A stretch of DNA of 64,000 bases, from contig NZ_PGVB01000015.1 in assembly GCF_002860205.1 (NCBI RefSeq), positions 1 to 64,000 of the forward strand. Reading direction: 5' to 3'. Under the pieces are notes generated by a model. That model saw nothing but the letters and a program-made list of their open reading frames with translations. It was not told where the DNA came from and did not search any database. The translations under genes were made by a program, and so were the position numbers. This DNA comes from Bacillus sp. T33-2. Lineage in GTDB: Bacteria; Bacillota; Bacilli; Bacillales; Cytobacillaceae. Positions 1 to 8,344 of the stretch are shown here, one piece after another (position 1 is the first letter of the stretch; the number at the start of each line of letters is the position of its first letter).

Positions 1-26
1 AAAAGGAAGAGATCCCTCTTCCTTTT
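1..26. terminator. Symmetric hairpin terminator at window edge
   Basis: AAAAGGAAGAG and its exact complement flank a 4-nt loop. The right arm ends in TTTT and the left arm begins with AAAA, so it can stop transcription in either direction. It probably closes a gene lying left of the window. Confidence 0.7.
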
Positions 27-33
27 AATCACG

Positions 34-86
34 AAGACATATTAAGACTTTTTCAGCAGTCTCTAAAGAATGTCTTTTTTTTGGTT
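34..86 (+). terminator. Second, branched terminator
   Basis: AAGACAT (34-40) pairs with ATGTCTT (70-76). Inside, GACT (46-49) pairs with AGTC (58-61). A long T-run follows. It is a second stop signal ahead of the ydaL operon; no gene is visible between 27 and 320. Confidence 0.55.
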
Positions 87-219
87 TTTTTTTTATTAAA
101 ATGGTGTTAAAAAGAACAAATTTTTCTTTTGAAAGAACTATATTTTAAGATAATTAGAGATTTTCCGCGAATAGTAAAGAAATCCCTCACAAAACCACTC
201 TAAAAGAAGAATTTTGCAT

Positions 220-276
220 GTTTAGTTCTTTGTAAAGTTCGGGTATGTTCTTTATAACATAATTGTTCGTTATAAA
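220..276 (+). promoter_or_regulatory. Candidate promoters and inverted repeat upstream of ydaL
   Basis: Two promoter-like signals are visible. GTTTAG (220-225), 15 nt, GGGTAT (241-246) fits a sigma-B promoter at the upper spacing limit. TTCTTT (248-253), 17 nt, TATAAA (271-276) fits sigma-A. An 8-bp inverted repeat TTTATAAC/GTTATAAA (251-258 and 269-276) overlaps the sigma-A -10 element and could be an operator. None can be chosen without transcript data. Confidence 0.4.
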
Positions 277-320
277 AAACAACAGGGCTGAAATGTAAAA
301 AATACATAAGGGTGGTCTGG

Positions 321-2075
321 ATGAAGGGATTACATATTGTACATGCCCCATTGTGGGTCAAGCTGTTATTCGTGTTGGTCCTTGCGTTTTATTTAAACCT
401 CAATAATTTTTCAGTGAATGCGGAAACAACAAAAATTCCCGCAGTGCTCGTTGTTTATTCGACAGAGTCCGGGCACATGACCGAAAATCAGAATTTTCTC
501 GATATGCTCATTGGGCATTTTACAACAAATATTACATTCAAAAGCAGCAAGGAAGTACAAGAAAAAGATCTAAAGGGTATCTCAACACTATTCTATTATG
601 GGGAAGCGAAGGAACCACTCTCCCCAGCGGTTGCTGCACTATTTAGCAGCTTTTCGGGAACCATCGTTGGCATTGGCCATAACACTGAACAGCTTGGTGA
701 AGCTTTTTCCTTTTTTCAACGGGCCGAAGAGGGTGCGATTAATGAGTTAGTTCTGGTAAATGGCAATAAGAAAACTTCAGTAGAACTGAGTATGGTATTG
801 GGAATTAAACCTCTGAATGAATCAAAAGTGTTAATAAACGGTATTGGAAACGGGAAAACGTACCCCCTGTTTGTAAAAAATAAATCGAAGTATTATTTTG
901 CCGCGGAAAAGATCGATTCTACTTTTTCCTTGTATTTAGGAGAGGTTCTGCATGACGTGTTTAATGACCAGCATGCTCCCGTGCATCCGGCATATATCCG
1001 GCTGGAGGACATCCATCCACTGGCCGATCCCGACATTCTGAAGGGAATCGCCGATTTTTTAAAGGAAAAGAACATTCCTTATATTGTTTCTGTCATTCCC
1101 ATCCATCGTGATCCTGTGACAGGTAAAGAATCAAAATTTAGTGATTACCCCTATTTGCTTAAAATGCTGAAATATCTGGAGGAAAATGGCGGGAGCATTA
1201 TCGTGCACGGTTATACCCACCAGTATAAAGACGATGAAACTGGAGAGGGTTTTGAGTTTTGGGATGTCGACGCTAATATGCCCATCACCGTCCCTGCTGA
1301 CAAAACACCTGAAAAAAAGACAAGTGCCGACTTTAAAAGCGAGGAAGAATACATCAAATTTTTATCCAAACAAAAAGCATTTGAAATAGATTACATTAAG
1401 ACAAAAGTGACGAAAGCCGTCCAAGAACTGGTAAGCTACGGGCTGCAGCCGCTCGCTTTTGAAGCCCCGCATTATACGATGTCCCAAAGCGGATACGAAA
1501 TATTAGCCGACCATTTTTCAACCTACATAGGACAATTGCAGCTTGGCGACAGGGACTGGAGAATCATGGGGGCTGCACCCTATGTCACAAAACCATCATT
1601 CCTGCACGGCATGACACTGCTCCCTGAAACGATCGGCTTTGTAGACCCAAAGGATCCGGTTGCGATCGATAAGATGATGGGTGCGGCCGATCAAATGCAA
1701 GTGGTCAGGGACGGTTATATCGCAGGCTTTTACCATCCGTATTTGGGTGTTGAAAAATTTAAAGAGCTGATCGGCAGGATGGAAAGACTCCCTAACCTTT
1801 CATGGATCGACCTCAAAAAAGTCAGCAGCCACGTCACCGTAGACAATATTTCTGTCACCGTTGGAGAAAAAGAGGGGGTTAGCGTTGGTGTTGATTATTT
1901 TGGCCTCCTGGAAAATTCACCGGAGTTTTACAAACCAAAAGTAGAGTCTGCAACGAATATGACAATGTGGATGATCGCAATTGCAGCCGGGTCTATGGTA
2001 GCGCTCTTTACCATATTTGCGATCAGGTTAAGACTGAACAGGTCTCGTTTGGAAGGCGGGGATTTTTATGGTTAA
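321..2075 (+). CDS. ydaL: YdaL-like DUF2334 polysaccharide deacetylase-fold protein
   Basis: This is a membrane-anchored protein of the DUF2334 family, related to polysaccharide deacetylases, and probably acts on an exopolysaccharide outside the membrane. One N-terminal hydrophobic segment (residues about 10-28) precedes an extracellular region. The family core has RLEDIHPLADP near residue 228 and HGYTHQY near 297, which would supply metal ligands. A C-terminal hydrophobic helix lies near residues 547-568. ATG at 321 is preferred over GTG at 312 because AAGGGTGG sits just upstream. It overlaps the next gene by 8 nt. In B. subtilis, ydaL belongs to the c-di-GMP-linked exopolysaccharide operon ydaJKLMN (established). 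The exact substrate is unknown. Confidence 0.75.
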   Translation: MKGLHIVHAPLWVKLLFVLVLAFYLNLNNFSVNAETTKIPAVLVVYSTESGHMTENQNFLDMLIGHFTTNITFKSSKEVQEKDLKGISTLFYYGEAKEPLSPAVAALFSSFSGTIVGIGHNTEQLGEAFSFFQRAEEGAINELVLVNGNKKTSVELSMVLGIKPLNESKVLINGIGNGKTYPLFVKNKSKYYFAAEKIDSTFSLYLGEVLHDVFNDQHAPVHPAYIRLEDIHPLADPDILKGIADFLKEKNIPYIVSVIPIHRDPVTGKESKFSDYPYLLKMLKYLEENGGSIIVHGYTHQYKDDETGEGFEFWDVDANMPITVPADKTPEKKTSADFKSEEEYIKFLSKQKAFEIDYIKTKVTKAVQELVSYGLQPLAFEAPHYTMSQSGYEILADHFSTYIGQLQLGDRDWRIMGAAPYVTKPSFLHGMTLLPETIGFVDPKDPVAIDKMMGAADQMQVVRDGYIAGFYHPYLGVEKFKELIGRMERLPNLSWIDLKKVSSHVTVDNISVTVGEKEGVSVGVDYFGLLENSPEFYKPKVESATNMTMWMIAIAAGSMVALFTIFAIRLRLNRSRLEGGDFYG

Positions 2076-3342
2076 TCTGCTGTTTTATTTATCACTGTTC
2101 CTTATTTGGTTCATGCTTCTTTACCATATGTTTCTAATGCAGGGTGGGTATCTCCATTTCGAAAAGTACAAAGAGAGCGTAAAAAAGTGGAATAAATTCC
2201 CCATCAGATACCCAACAGTGAGTGTATTGATTCCTGCCCATAATGAGGAAGTGGTCATTGAAGAAACGATAAAGGCATTGGTGAAACTGAATTATCCGAA
2301 AGAAAAACTGGATATTATCATCATCAATGACAACTCATCTGACAGAACAGGGGAAATCGCGGAATCATATGCTGAACAGTATCCCTTTCTTAAAGTCGTC
2401 CACACAAAGCCCCCCCATGCGGGGAAGGGAAAGTCGGGGGCATTGAACCAGGGCCTGATAAATTCAACAGGTGAGGTGATCGTAGTATACGATGCTGACA
2501 ATACTCCTGAGCCGGATGCGGTTTACTATCTTGTTTTAGGATTGGAAAATGACCATAAGGCTGGAGCCATGGTCGGCAAATTCCGAGTGGCCAACGCACG
2601 CAAAAATATGCTGACACGATTCATCAATATTGAAACAATCACGTTTCAATGGCTTGCACAGGGAGGTCGGTGGCATTGGTTTAAACTGGCCACCATACCC
2701 GGCACTAATTTTGCGATTCGCCGGGCCATCCTGGAGCAATTGGGAGGCTGGGATGAAAAAGCATTGGCAGAAGATACTGAACTCAGCTTCCGCGTATACA
2801 ATTTAGGCTACTATATCCGTTTTTTCCCGGCGGCCATCACTTGGGAACAGGAGCCGGAAACGTGGAAAGTATGGTGGAAGCAAAGGACAAGGTGGGCACG
2901 CGGCAACCAGTATGTCATCACCAAATATCTGTTCAACCTTCATAAATTAAACAATAAAAGAGTGGTGCTGGACTTATTTTACTTCTTATTTACATACATG
3001 CTCTTTTTAGCCGGAGTGCTGGCGTCAGATTTGATTTTTGTGGTTAATTTATTTACCGAATTGGATCTGTCAGCGGGAGTTGCCTCAGCCGTCTTGTTTG
3101 TGCTGGCTTTTCTATTATATTTATCGGAAGTATCACTTGCGCTCAGTATTGAAAGAGACCAATTGAATTTTAAAAACTTCCTGGCCGTGATCCTCATGTA
3201 TTTTACGTACTCCCAGATTTGGCTGGCACTGGTGGTATATTCGCTATTCCTGGAGATAACACGAGTCCTGTTTAAACAGGAAGTTAAATGGTACAAAACC
3301 CAGCGTTACCAACAATCGGCAGTTGTGGACCAGAAAAGGTAA
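2068..3342 (+). CDS. ydaM: YdaM-like family 2 glycosyltransferase (membrane polysaccharide synthase)
   Basis: This is a processive GT2 enzyme that would polymerise an exopolysaccharide from sugar nucleotides and pass it across the membrane. An N-terminal membrane helix is followed by the GT-A domain starting SVLIPAHNEE. The family motifs are visible in order: INDNSSD, YDADN for nucleotide binding, AEDTELS for the catalytic acid, and QRTRWARG for the acceptor-tunnel QxxRW box. Several hydrophobic segments follow up to the C-terminus. It overlaps the end of ydaL, so the two are translationally coupled. The B. subtilis orthologue works with YdaN and the c-di-GMP receptor YdaK (established). Neither is in this window. 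Confidence 0.8.
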   Translation: MVNLLFYLSLFLIWFMLLYHMFLMQGGYLHFEKYKESVKKWNKFPIRYPTVSVLIPAHNEEVVIEETIKALVKLNYPKEKLDIIIINDNSSDRTGEIAESYAEQYPFLKVVHTKPPHAGKGKSGALNQGLINSTGEVIVVYDADNTPEPDAVYYLVLGLENDHKAGAMVGKFRVANARKNMLTRFINIETITFQWLAQGGRWHWFKLATIPGTNFAIRRAILEQLGGWDEKALAEDTELSFRVYNLGYYIRFFPAAITWEQEPETWKVWWKQRTRWARGNQYVITKYLFNLHKLNNKRVVLDLFYFLFTYMLFLAGVLASDLIFVVNLFTELDLSAGVASAVLFVLAFLLYLSEVSLALSIERDQLNFKNFLAVILMYFTYSQIWLALVVYSLFLEITRVLFKQEVKWYKTQRYQQSAVVDQKR

Positions 3343-3369
3343 TTCCATGGAAATATGCGGGGGACAAAA

Positions 3370-4473
3370 GTGAAGCGCAAACGGTTTTTATCCGTTGTAA
3401 TAGTCTTTTTCTCAGTTATTTTAGTGTTCTGGGGTGTCAATATGTTTAAATTACAAAGTTCCAAGTTTCCAACGGAGAACTTCATAGTAGGGCATATGGT
3501 CAATACTAATGGCACACTGGCAACGTATTTGCAGGATAGCGGAAAACTGGACAGTGATTTGGTGCAAGGCAGGGAGGCATTATCCGAAACTTTAGGGTTA
3601 TGGATGCAATACGCCCTTGAAAAAAATGACCGGAAGATGTTCGAGAAAAGCTTTGAGCTGTTGACACGGTATTTTATGAGTGAGGATGGTCTCGTATATT
3701 GGAAGTTAGAGCCGTCGGGATTATCCGATGTGTCAACAAATGCCACTGTTGACGATCTGAGGATTGTCGGTGCCCTCTTTAATGCAGCAGACTTGTGGGG
3801 GAGTAAGTCTTACCAGGAAACGGCAGTCTTGATCAGCAATTTTTTAACTGAGAATAACAGGTCAGGGAACCTGCTGTCTGACTATTATGATGCCAGGCAG
3901 GATTCTCCTGGTGACAGAGTAACCCTGTCATATATTGACCCATCAGCCTTGGCCGATATGGCCAGGGCAGATGCTGTTCCTGCGGAGGTGTATCAATCAA
4001 TGATTGCGCTGCTGGCCGGTGCACCAGAGCAAAATGGATTCTACGCCAAATCCTTCAATATAAAGACAGGACAATATCAGTTTGATCAAGAAGTAAACAT
4101 GATCGATCAAATGTTGGTGGCTATAAACCTTAACAGGATTGAAGTCAATACGCGTCCACTCTTACATTTCATTAAAAAAGAGTTTAATGAACAAGGGGCA
4201 ATACTCGGCCGATACAACAACAAAACTAAAAAACCGACAGTAAAATATGAATCTCCTGCGCTTTATGGGCTTGCTATCATGTATTGTGTCGAAACCGGAG
4301 AGGAAGAATTGGCCCTGTCCATGTACACACGGATGGTACAATTCAGGGTAGATAGTGTTTTTAGCAAGCATTATGGAGCCTATTCAATTAACCGGCAGAA
4401 GGACACCCATATTTTCGACAATCTTATCCCGTTGCTGGCGGAAAGGAAGCTGTATAACGCAGGTTTACTCTAA
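3370..4473 (+). CDS. Putative GH8-like secreted or anchored glycoside hydrolase (YdaJ-like)
   Basis: The protein has one N-terminal membrane anchor followed by an alpha-helical extracellular domain of about 340 residues. The repeated helical layout and GREALSETLGLWMQYAL near residue 60 suggest the (alpha/alpha)6 fold of the GH8 / endoglucanase-like family. B. subtilis YdaJ is a comparable protein in the same exopolysaccharide operon. GTG at 3370 is chosen because GGGGG lies 7 nt upstream; the upstream ATG (3355) has no such site. It follows ydaM by 27 nt. It would trim or edit the polymer made by YdaM (inference). I did not identify catalytic acids with certainty. Confidence 0.55.
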   Translation: MKRKRFLSVVIVFFSVILVFWGVNMFKLQSSKFPTENFIVGHMVNTNGTLATYLQDSGKLDSDLVQGREALSETLGLWMQYALEKNDRKMFEKSFELLTRYFMSEDGLVYWKLEPSGLSDVSTNATVDDLRIVGALFNAADLWGSKSYQETAVLISNFLTENNRSGNLLSDYYDARQDSPGDRVTLSYIDPSALADMARADAVPAEVYQSMIALLAGAPEQNGFYAKSFNIKTGQYQFDQEVNMIDQMLVAINLNRIEVNTRPLLHFIKKEFNEQGAILGRYNNKTKKPTVKYESPALYGLAIMYCVETGEEELALSMYTRMVQFRVDSVFSKHYGAYSINRQKDTHIFDNLIPLLAERKLYNAGLL

Positions 4474-4491
4474 CAGTGAATAACTTTAAAG

Positions 4492-4620
4492 TATGAAAGA
4501 CAAAATCCTCGGGGGAAAAGGAAAGAGTGTGTTTTCATGTAGGTTATGAAAGACAAAATGGCTCCAGTAAAGGGGAAGAGTGTTCTTCATATCGGTTATG
4601 ACAGACAAAACCTACGAGGA
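4492..4620 (+). repeat. Degenerate 52-53 bp tandem repeat, about 2.5 units
   Basis: TATGAAAGACAAAA begins at 4492 and 4545, and TATGACAGACAAAA at 4597, giving periods of 53 and 52 bp. Each unit continues with a purine-rich stretch containing GGGGAAGAGTGT or a close variant. No ORF runs through it. It lies between the ydaLM operon and the ABC exporter promoter. Function unknown. Confidence 0.6.
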
Positions 4621-4650
4621 GATGATAAAAATGTAATTGATAAATCTTAA

Positions 4651-4679
4651 TTTACAAAACTTTCCCCAACAGGTATAAT
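4651..4679 (+). promoter_or_regulatory. Sigma-A promoter of the ABC exporter leader
   Basis: TTTACA (4651-4656), 17 nt, TATAAT (4674-4679). Transcription would start near 4686, giving an untranslated leader of about 195 nt before the ATPase gene. Confidence 0.7.
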
Positions 4680-4710
4680 TTGATAGTAACCAAAAAGGAG
4701 GCTGGACGGA

Positions 4711-4788
4711 ATGATCGATTCAAAAATGAAAACGCAATCATGTTCATATGCGGGTTTATACTCGGCCTACTTTTATTTGTGCAGTTGA
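4711..4788 (+). CDS. 25-residue leader peptide upstream of the ABC exporter
   Basis: A 26-codon ORF starts at ATG 4711 behind AAGGAGG with 9-nt spacing, one of the best ribosome binding sites in the window. The peptide starts MIDSKMKTQ and ends YFYLCS, with a Ser/Tyr/Cys-rich second half. It has no recognisable family. Its last codons contain the segment that can base-pair with the terminator downstream (see attenuator entry). I read it as a regulatory leader peptide rather than a functional product, but a secreted or membrane micropeptide is not excluded. Confidence 0.55.
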   Translation: MIDSKMKTQSCSYAGLYSAYFYLCS

Positions 4789-4840
4789 GCAAACGTTTGC
4801 GCTACAATCAACCACAGATAATTATCTGTGGGTTTTTTTT
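4773..4840 (+). promoter_or_regulatory. Candidate ribosome-mediated attenuator
   Basis: A perfect 20-bp palindrome (4812-4831) followed by eight T forms a terminator 43 nt before the ATPase start. UUAUUUGUG (4773-4781), inside the leader ORF, can pair with CACAGAUAA (4813-4821), the left arm of that terminator, through 9 pairs with one G-U. The two structures exclude each other. A 12-bp palindrome GCAAACGTTTGC (4789-4800) lies between. A ribosome finishing the leader ORF would cover 4773-4781 and let the terminator form; one stalled upstream would allow antitermination (inference). Confidence 0.6.
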
Positions 4841-4882
4841 CACCACAGAGAGAATATACGTTCCTGTAAAGGGGGATTATGA

Positions 4883-5911
4883 ATGATTACTGTAGAAAAC
4901 TTGCATAAGGAATATCAGCTTGTGAAACGTGATCCTGGTTTGAAAGGAGCGGTCAAGTCACTCTTTCATCGAAAATATGAAATCAAGCAAGCTGTGAAGG
5001 GAGTTAATTTTTCGATAGAACAGGGTGAGACGGTCGGTTACATCGGGGCGAATGGTGCGGGCAAGTCGACGACGATCAAAATGCTGACAGGCATCCTGAC
5101 TCCGACATCAGGGAAAGTGACCGTAAACGGGCTCGTCCCATATGAAAACCGGCAGAAAAACGCAAAAAACATCGGGGCAGTGTTTGGGCAAAGGACGCAG
5201 CTGTTCTGGGACATCCCCGTCCGCGAATCTTTCAACCTATTAAAACATATTTATGAAATTCCGAAAGATCAATATCAGGATACCCTTCAGACGTTTACCG
5301 AGGTATTGAACCTGGAGCCGCTTCTCGGCATACCTGTCCGCCAACTGTCACTCGGGCAAAAAATGCGCTGTGAACTGGCAGCTGCGTTTTTGCACCGCCC
5401 GTCAGTCGTGTATCTGGATGAGCCCACAATCGGACTGGACATTGCTGTTAAGGTGAAAATCCGCAAATTCATCAAGGAAATGAACGAGCGCTGGGGAACG
5501 ACGGTGCTGTTGACGACCCATGATATGCAGGACATCGAGGAAATCTGCGACCGGATCATTATTATTGATGAAGGAACGATTGTCTATGATGGCGGGCTTG
5601 AAGCGATCAAGCATCAATTCGGCCAGAAGCGGGTCATCCATTTTGAGCTTTCTGAGGAGACACCATTCGAGCTGCCCCAATCCCTAAAAGGCAGGGTGGA
5701 GATGTTGCCAAACTCTGAAGACGACACGAAAGTCAGCCTTGCCTTTGACGATGAACAGGTAAAAAGTTCACTTGTCATTTCCGAAATGCTGAACGTGTAT
5801 GAAATCCAGGATCTCGCCATTGCTGATCCAAAAATTGAAACGATCGTTGAGCAATTGTACAACAAGCAGGAACAGGAGGGGGAGCATGGCAAAGTACTGG
5901 CAAATAGCTAA
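4883..5911 (+). CDS. ABC-2 exporter ATP-binding subunit (COG4586 type)
   Basis: This is the cytoplasmic ATPase that powers the two permeases encoded next. Walker A (GANGAGKST) lies near residue 55. The family-typical FGQRTQLFWD follows near residue 111, then the signature LSLGQKMRCELA, Walker B (VVYLDEPTIGLD) and the H-loop (LLTTHD). A C-terminal extension of about 90 residues follows the ATPase core. The start has AAAGGGGG 7 nt upstream. The gene overlaps the first permease by 26 nt. Members of this family paired with COG4587 and COG3694 permeases include exporters of viologen-like cations and uncharacterised drugs (established for a few members). The substrate here is unknown. Expression is probably controlled by the leader attenuator. 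Confidence 0.85.
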   Translation: MITVENLHKEYQLVKRDPGLKGAVKSLFHRKYEIKQAVKGVNFSIEQGETVGYIGANGAGKSTTIKMLTGILTPTSGKVTVNGLVPYENRQKNAKNIGAVFGQRTQLFWDIPVRESFNLLKHIYEIPKDQYQDTLQTFTEVLNLEPLLGIPVRQLSLGQKMRCELAAAFLHRPSVVYLDEPTIGLDIAVKVKIRKFIKEMNERWGTTVLLTTHDMQDIEEICDRIIIIDEGTIVYDGGLEAIKHQFGQKRVIHFELSEETPFELPQSLKGRVEMLPNSEDDTKVSLAFDDEQVKSSLVISEMLNVYEIQDLAIADPKIETIVEQLYNKQEQEGEHGKVLANS

Positions 5912-6674
5912 AGCAAGCATGCAGATGCAAACCGCCTATTCCGCATGGTACTGGGCAGGAACAGTCTCTGCTGTCATCCGGCTGTTGATCATTTACTACT
6001 TCTGGCAGGCTGTGTACACGAACCGGCCTTCGATTGACAATATCGACCTGCCAACAATGCTCACGTACATAGTTATTGCCATGCTGCTCCAAGGGTTCGT
6101 TGGCGGAGTCGGAAACAATCTTGCCGAAGAAATCAAAAATGGGAATGTCGCGATTGAACTGATGCGGCCTTACGATATGATTTTTAAAATGTTTTCTGTA
6201 GATGCAGGATCTAAAATCATGTATTTCTTTCAAGGCACAATTCCGATGGTGCTGATTGCCTACTTTTTTATGGATCTGTCCTTTCCTTCATCATGGGAAA
6301 CGGTACTGCTGTTCATTGTAAGCGCAATGGCCGGAATCTGGATTGGCACGTTTTTTGATTTCCTTGTCGGGGTGCTTGCGTTCTGGACCGTCAATGTGTG
6401 GGGTGTGCGGGTACTGAAAGAATCGCTCATCACATTCTTTTCGGGGGCGCTCGTGCCGATTACTCTCTTCCCTGACTGGCTGCGGACCATCACGGAATTT
6501 TTGCCGTTCCAGGCGATGGTCTATCTGCCAGTTTCGATTTATTCCGGTTTGGTTACAGGTACGGATGCTTATATCGCGATTGGTGTCCAGGTGTTCTGGC
6601 TGGCAGCTCTGTACATTCTTGTAAAAGTGATTTGGGCACAGGCAATTAAGCAGATCACGATTTTTGGAGGGTAA
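5886..6674 (+). CDS. ABC-2 exporter permease (COG4587 type)
   Basis: Integral membrane subunit of 262 residues with about six hydrophobic segments. It has the ABC-2 permease pattern NGNVAIELMRPYDM after the second segment. ATG 5886 follows AGGAGGGGGAGC inside the end of the ATPase gene, so translation is coupled. An upstream in-frame extension exists but has no ribosome binding site and would lie wholly inside the ATPase gene. With the next gene it would form a heterodimeric channel. Confidence 0.8.
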   Translation: MAKYWQIAKASMQMQTAYSAWYWAGTVSAVIRLLIIYYFWQAVYTNRPSIDNIDLPTMLTYIVIAMLLQGFVGGVGNNLAEEIKNGNVAIELMRPYDMIFKMFSVDAGSKIMYFFQGTIPMVLIAYFFMDLSFPSSWETVLLFIVSAMAGIWIGTFFDFLVGVLAFWTVNVWGVRVLKESLITFFSGALVPITLFPDWLRTITEFLPFQAMVYLPVSIYSGLVTGTDAYIAIGVQVFWLAALYILVKVIWAQAIKQITIFGG

Positions 6675-6734
6675 AATTAGTCTGTGTACAAATAATGAAG
6701 CAAATAGAGATTTATGGAGGATAGGAGGGGACTT

Positions 6735-7526
6735 ATGCGCCGTTACGGAAAATTATATTTGGAATTTGCGAAAAGCCATTTGAAAGTAATGATGGAGTAC
6801 CGTGTCGATTTCCTGATTGGAGTCTTTTCAGTCATGCTCGAGCAGTTTGCTTCCATTTTCTTTGTGAAAGTTGTTTTTGACCATGTTGAACAAATCAATG
6901 GTTGGTCATTTTATGAAATCCTGTTTATCTATGGGATCGCCTCGACAGGGCGGTCAATACACCAGATTTTCTTTGATAATCTTTGGACGCTGGGGTGGCA
7001 GTATATCAGGCCGGGAAAGCTGGACCGGCTGCTGATCCGCCCGGTCAACCCGCTCTTCCATGTAGTAGCCGACCGGCTGCACCAGGACGGTTTTGGCCAG
7101 CTCTTCATCGGGCTGATTATCCTTGGCACGGCAATTCCCCACCTTGATATAGCGTGGGGAGCAACAGAGGTTATGCTGCTTGTCATCATGATCATTTCAT
7201 CAGGGCTGATCTTTGTGGCGATCAATCTGTTCTTTGCGACATTCTCCTTTTGGATGATCGACAGCCTGCCTGTCGTTTGGGCCGTATTCAATCTCAGCGA
7301 TTTTGCCCGGTACCCGCTGACGATTTACCATAAGGGGATCCGCATGTTTTTGACCTGGATCATTCCGTATGGGTTCACAGCTTTTTATCCTGCCGCTTAT
7401 TTTATCGACAAGTCAGGGTATAAAATCTTCGCCCTCTGGACTCCCGTGGCAGCGGTTGTGTGCTGTGTAATTGCCTATGCTTTTTGGAACAGGGGATTGA
7501 AAGCTTTTGCGAGTACCGGAAGTTAA
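6735..7526 (+). CDS. ABC-2 exporter permease (COG3694 type)
   Basis: Second membrane subunit, 263 residues and about six hydrophobic segments. It has the matching LRPGKLDRLLIRPVNPLFHV-like element (here beginning YIRPGKLD), which aligns with the other permease. ATG 6735 follows AGGAGGGG with suitable spacing, and the more upstream ATG (6714) is poorer. It ends just before a strong terminator, so the exporter is a three-gene unit. Confidence 0.8.
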   Translation: MRRYGKLYLEFAKSHLKVMMEYRVDFLIGVFSVMLEQFASIFFVKVVFDHVEQINGWSFYEILFIYGIASTGRSIHQIFFDNLWTLGWQYIRPGKLDRLLIRPVNPLFHVVADRLHQDGFGQLFIGLIILGTAIPHLDIAWGATEVMLLVIMIISSGLIFVAINLFFATFSFWMIDSLPVVWAVFNLSDFARYPLTIYHKGIRMFLTWIIPYGFTAFYPAAYFIDKSGYKIFALWTPVAAVVCCVIAYAFWNRGLKAFASTGS

Positions 7527-7535
7527 TTTTACGGC

Positions 7536-7562
7536 GGCCCTGAATACAGGGCCGGCTTTTTA
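7536..7562 (+). terminator. Terminator of the ABC exporter operon
   Basis: GGCCCTG (7536-7542) and CAGGGCC (7547-7553) close a 4-nt loop, followed by GGCTTTTT. Confidence 0.75.
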
Positions 7563-7637
7563 ATTATTTTCACTATATTAAACTGAAAATTGAGAAAAAA
7601 GACTCATGCGAAGTTTGGATTAACCCGATAAGATGAT

Positions 7638-7653
7638 AGTACGAATACGTACT
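7638..7653. promoter_or_regulatory. Operator palindrome upstream of tetR
   Basis: AGTACG-AATA-CGTACT is a perfect 6-4-6 inverted repeat 30 bp upstream of the chosen tetR start. The same 16-bp frame recurs before the acyl-CoA dehydrogenase gene (8346-8361) with only the centre changed. This points to one regulator acting at both sites. Confidence 0.65.
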
Positions 7654-7683
7654 GGTACTTACTCACGAGAATGGATGGTCGTC

Positions 7684-8277
7684 ATGTTGTTTGTAAAAGA
7701 AATGCCTGTAGAAGCGAGGGAAAAAATTCTTTTTGCCGGCCTAAAATTGTTTGCGGACAAAGGCTATAAGGAGACATCAATCTTAGAAATTGTCGAGAAA
7801 GCCCATGTATCCAAGTCAACTTACTATCAGTTTTTCAAGGGAAAAGAAGATTTGCTGATTTCACTGTGCCTCCTGCTGGCAGATGAAATCTTTACTGAGG
7901 TAAAAAATGCTGTAAAATCGGAGAGCTATGTCAATGACAAGGCTTATAAGGGAATCCTGCGTTACATTGAGATTTGTTTTTCCGAAACAGAGGTGGCAAG
8001 GCTGCTGCTTGTTGTGTCCGCGGGGGTCAGCCCTGAAGCTGAAAAAGTGAGGCTGGATGTATATCGCCAGTTCGCCCGACTAATTTTTGAGTCAGTGGAT
8101 TTGCCGGAAACCGTAACTGAGAAGCAGATTTCAGTCGCATCCCAGGCAATGGTCGGTGCAATCAATCATGCCGTTATCCAGAGCTTCATAAGCAATGAAC
8201 ATGAATTAAGTCCCGAGGAACTTGCCGGCCTGCTTAGCCGCATTGTCATCGGTGCTTTTATCAGCCTGTCATATTAA
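7684..8277 (+). CDS. TetR-family regulator of the fatty-acid operon (FadR-like)
   Basis: This is a transcriptional repressor with an N-terminal helix-turn-helix: AREKILFAGLKLFADKGY, then TSILEIVEKAHVSKSTYYQF, about residues 10-55. The C-terminal domain would bind a ligand such as an acyl-CoA. Upstream in-frame ATGs exist at 7633 and 7675. The first would place the operator palindrome inside the gene, so ATG 7684 is preferred although its ribosome binding site is weak. It lies directly upstream of, and in the same direction as, the acyl-CoA dehydrogenase operon. The matching operators support autoregulation and control of that operon (inference). Confidence 0.75.
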   Translation: MLFVKEMPVEAREKILFAGLKLFADKGYKETSILEIVEKAHVSKSTYYQFFKGKEDLLISLCLLLADEIFTEVKNAVKSESYVNDKAYKGILRYIEICFSETEVARLLLVVSAGVSPEAEKVRLDVYRQFARLIFESVDLPETVTEKQISVASQAMVGAINHAVIQSFISNEHELSPEELAGLLSRIVIGAFISLSY

Positions 8278-8344
8278 GGGGGGTGAGCGAAACCGCAGCT
8301 TTTACACTTTCAATTTTCGTTCAGAAGCCAAAATCATGCCATTT

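Noticed and set aside
4680-4886. A 68-codon TTG ORF across the exporter leader
   Set aside because: It starts inside the promoter -10 element and reads through the terminator. The 25-codon ORF at 4711 has the ribosome binding site.
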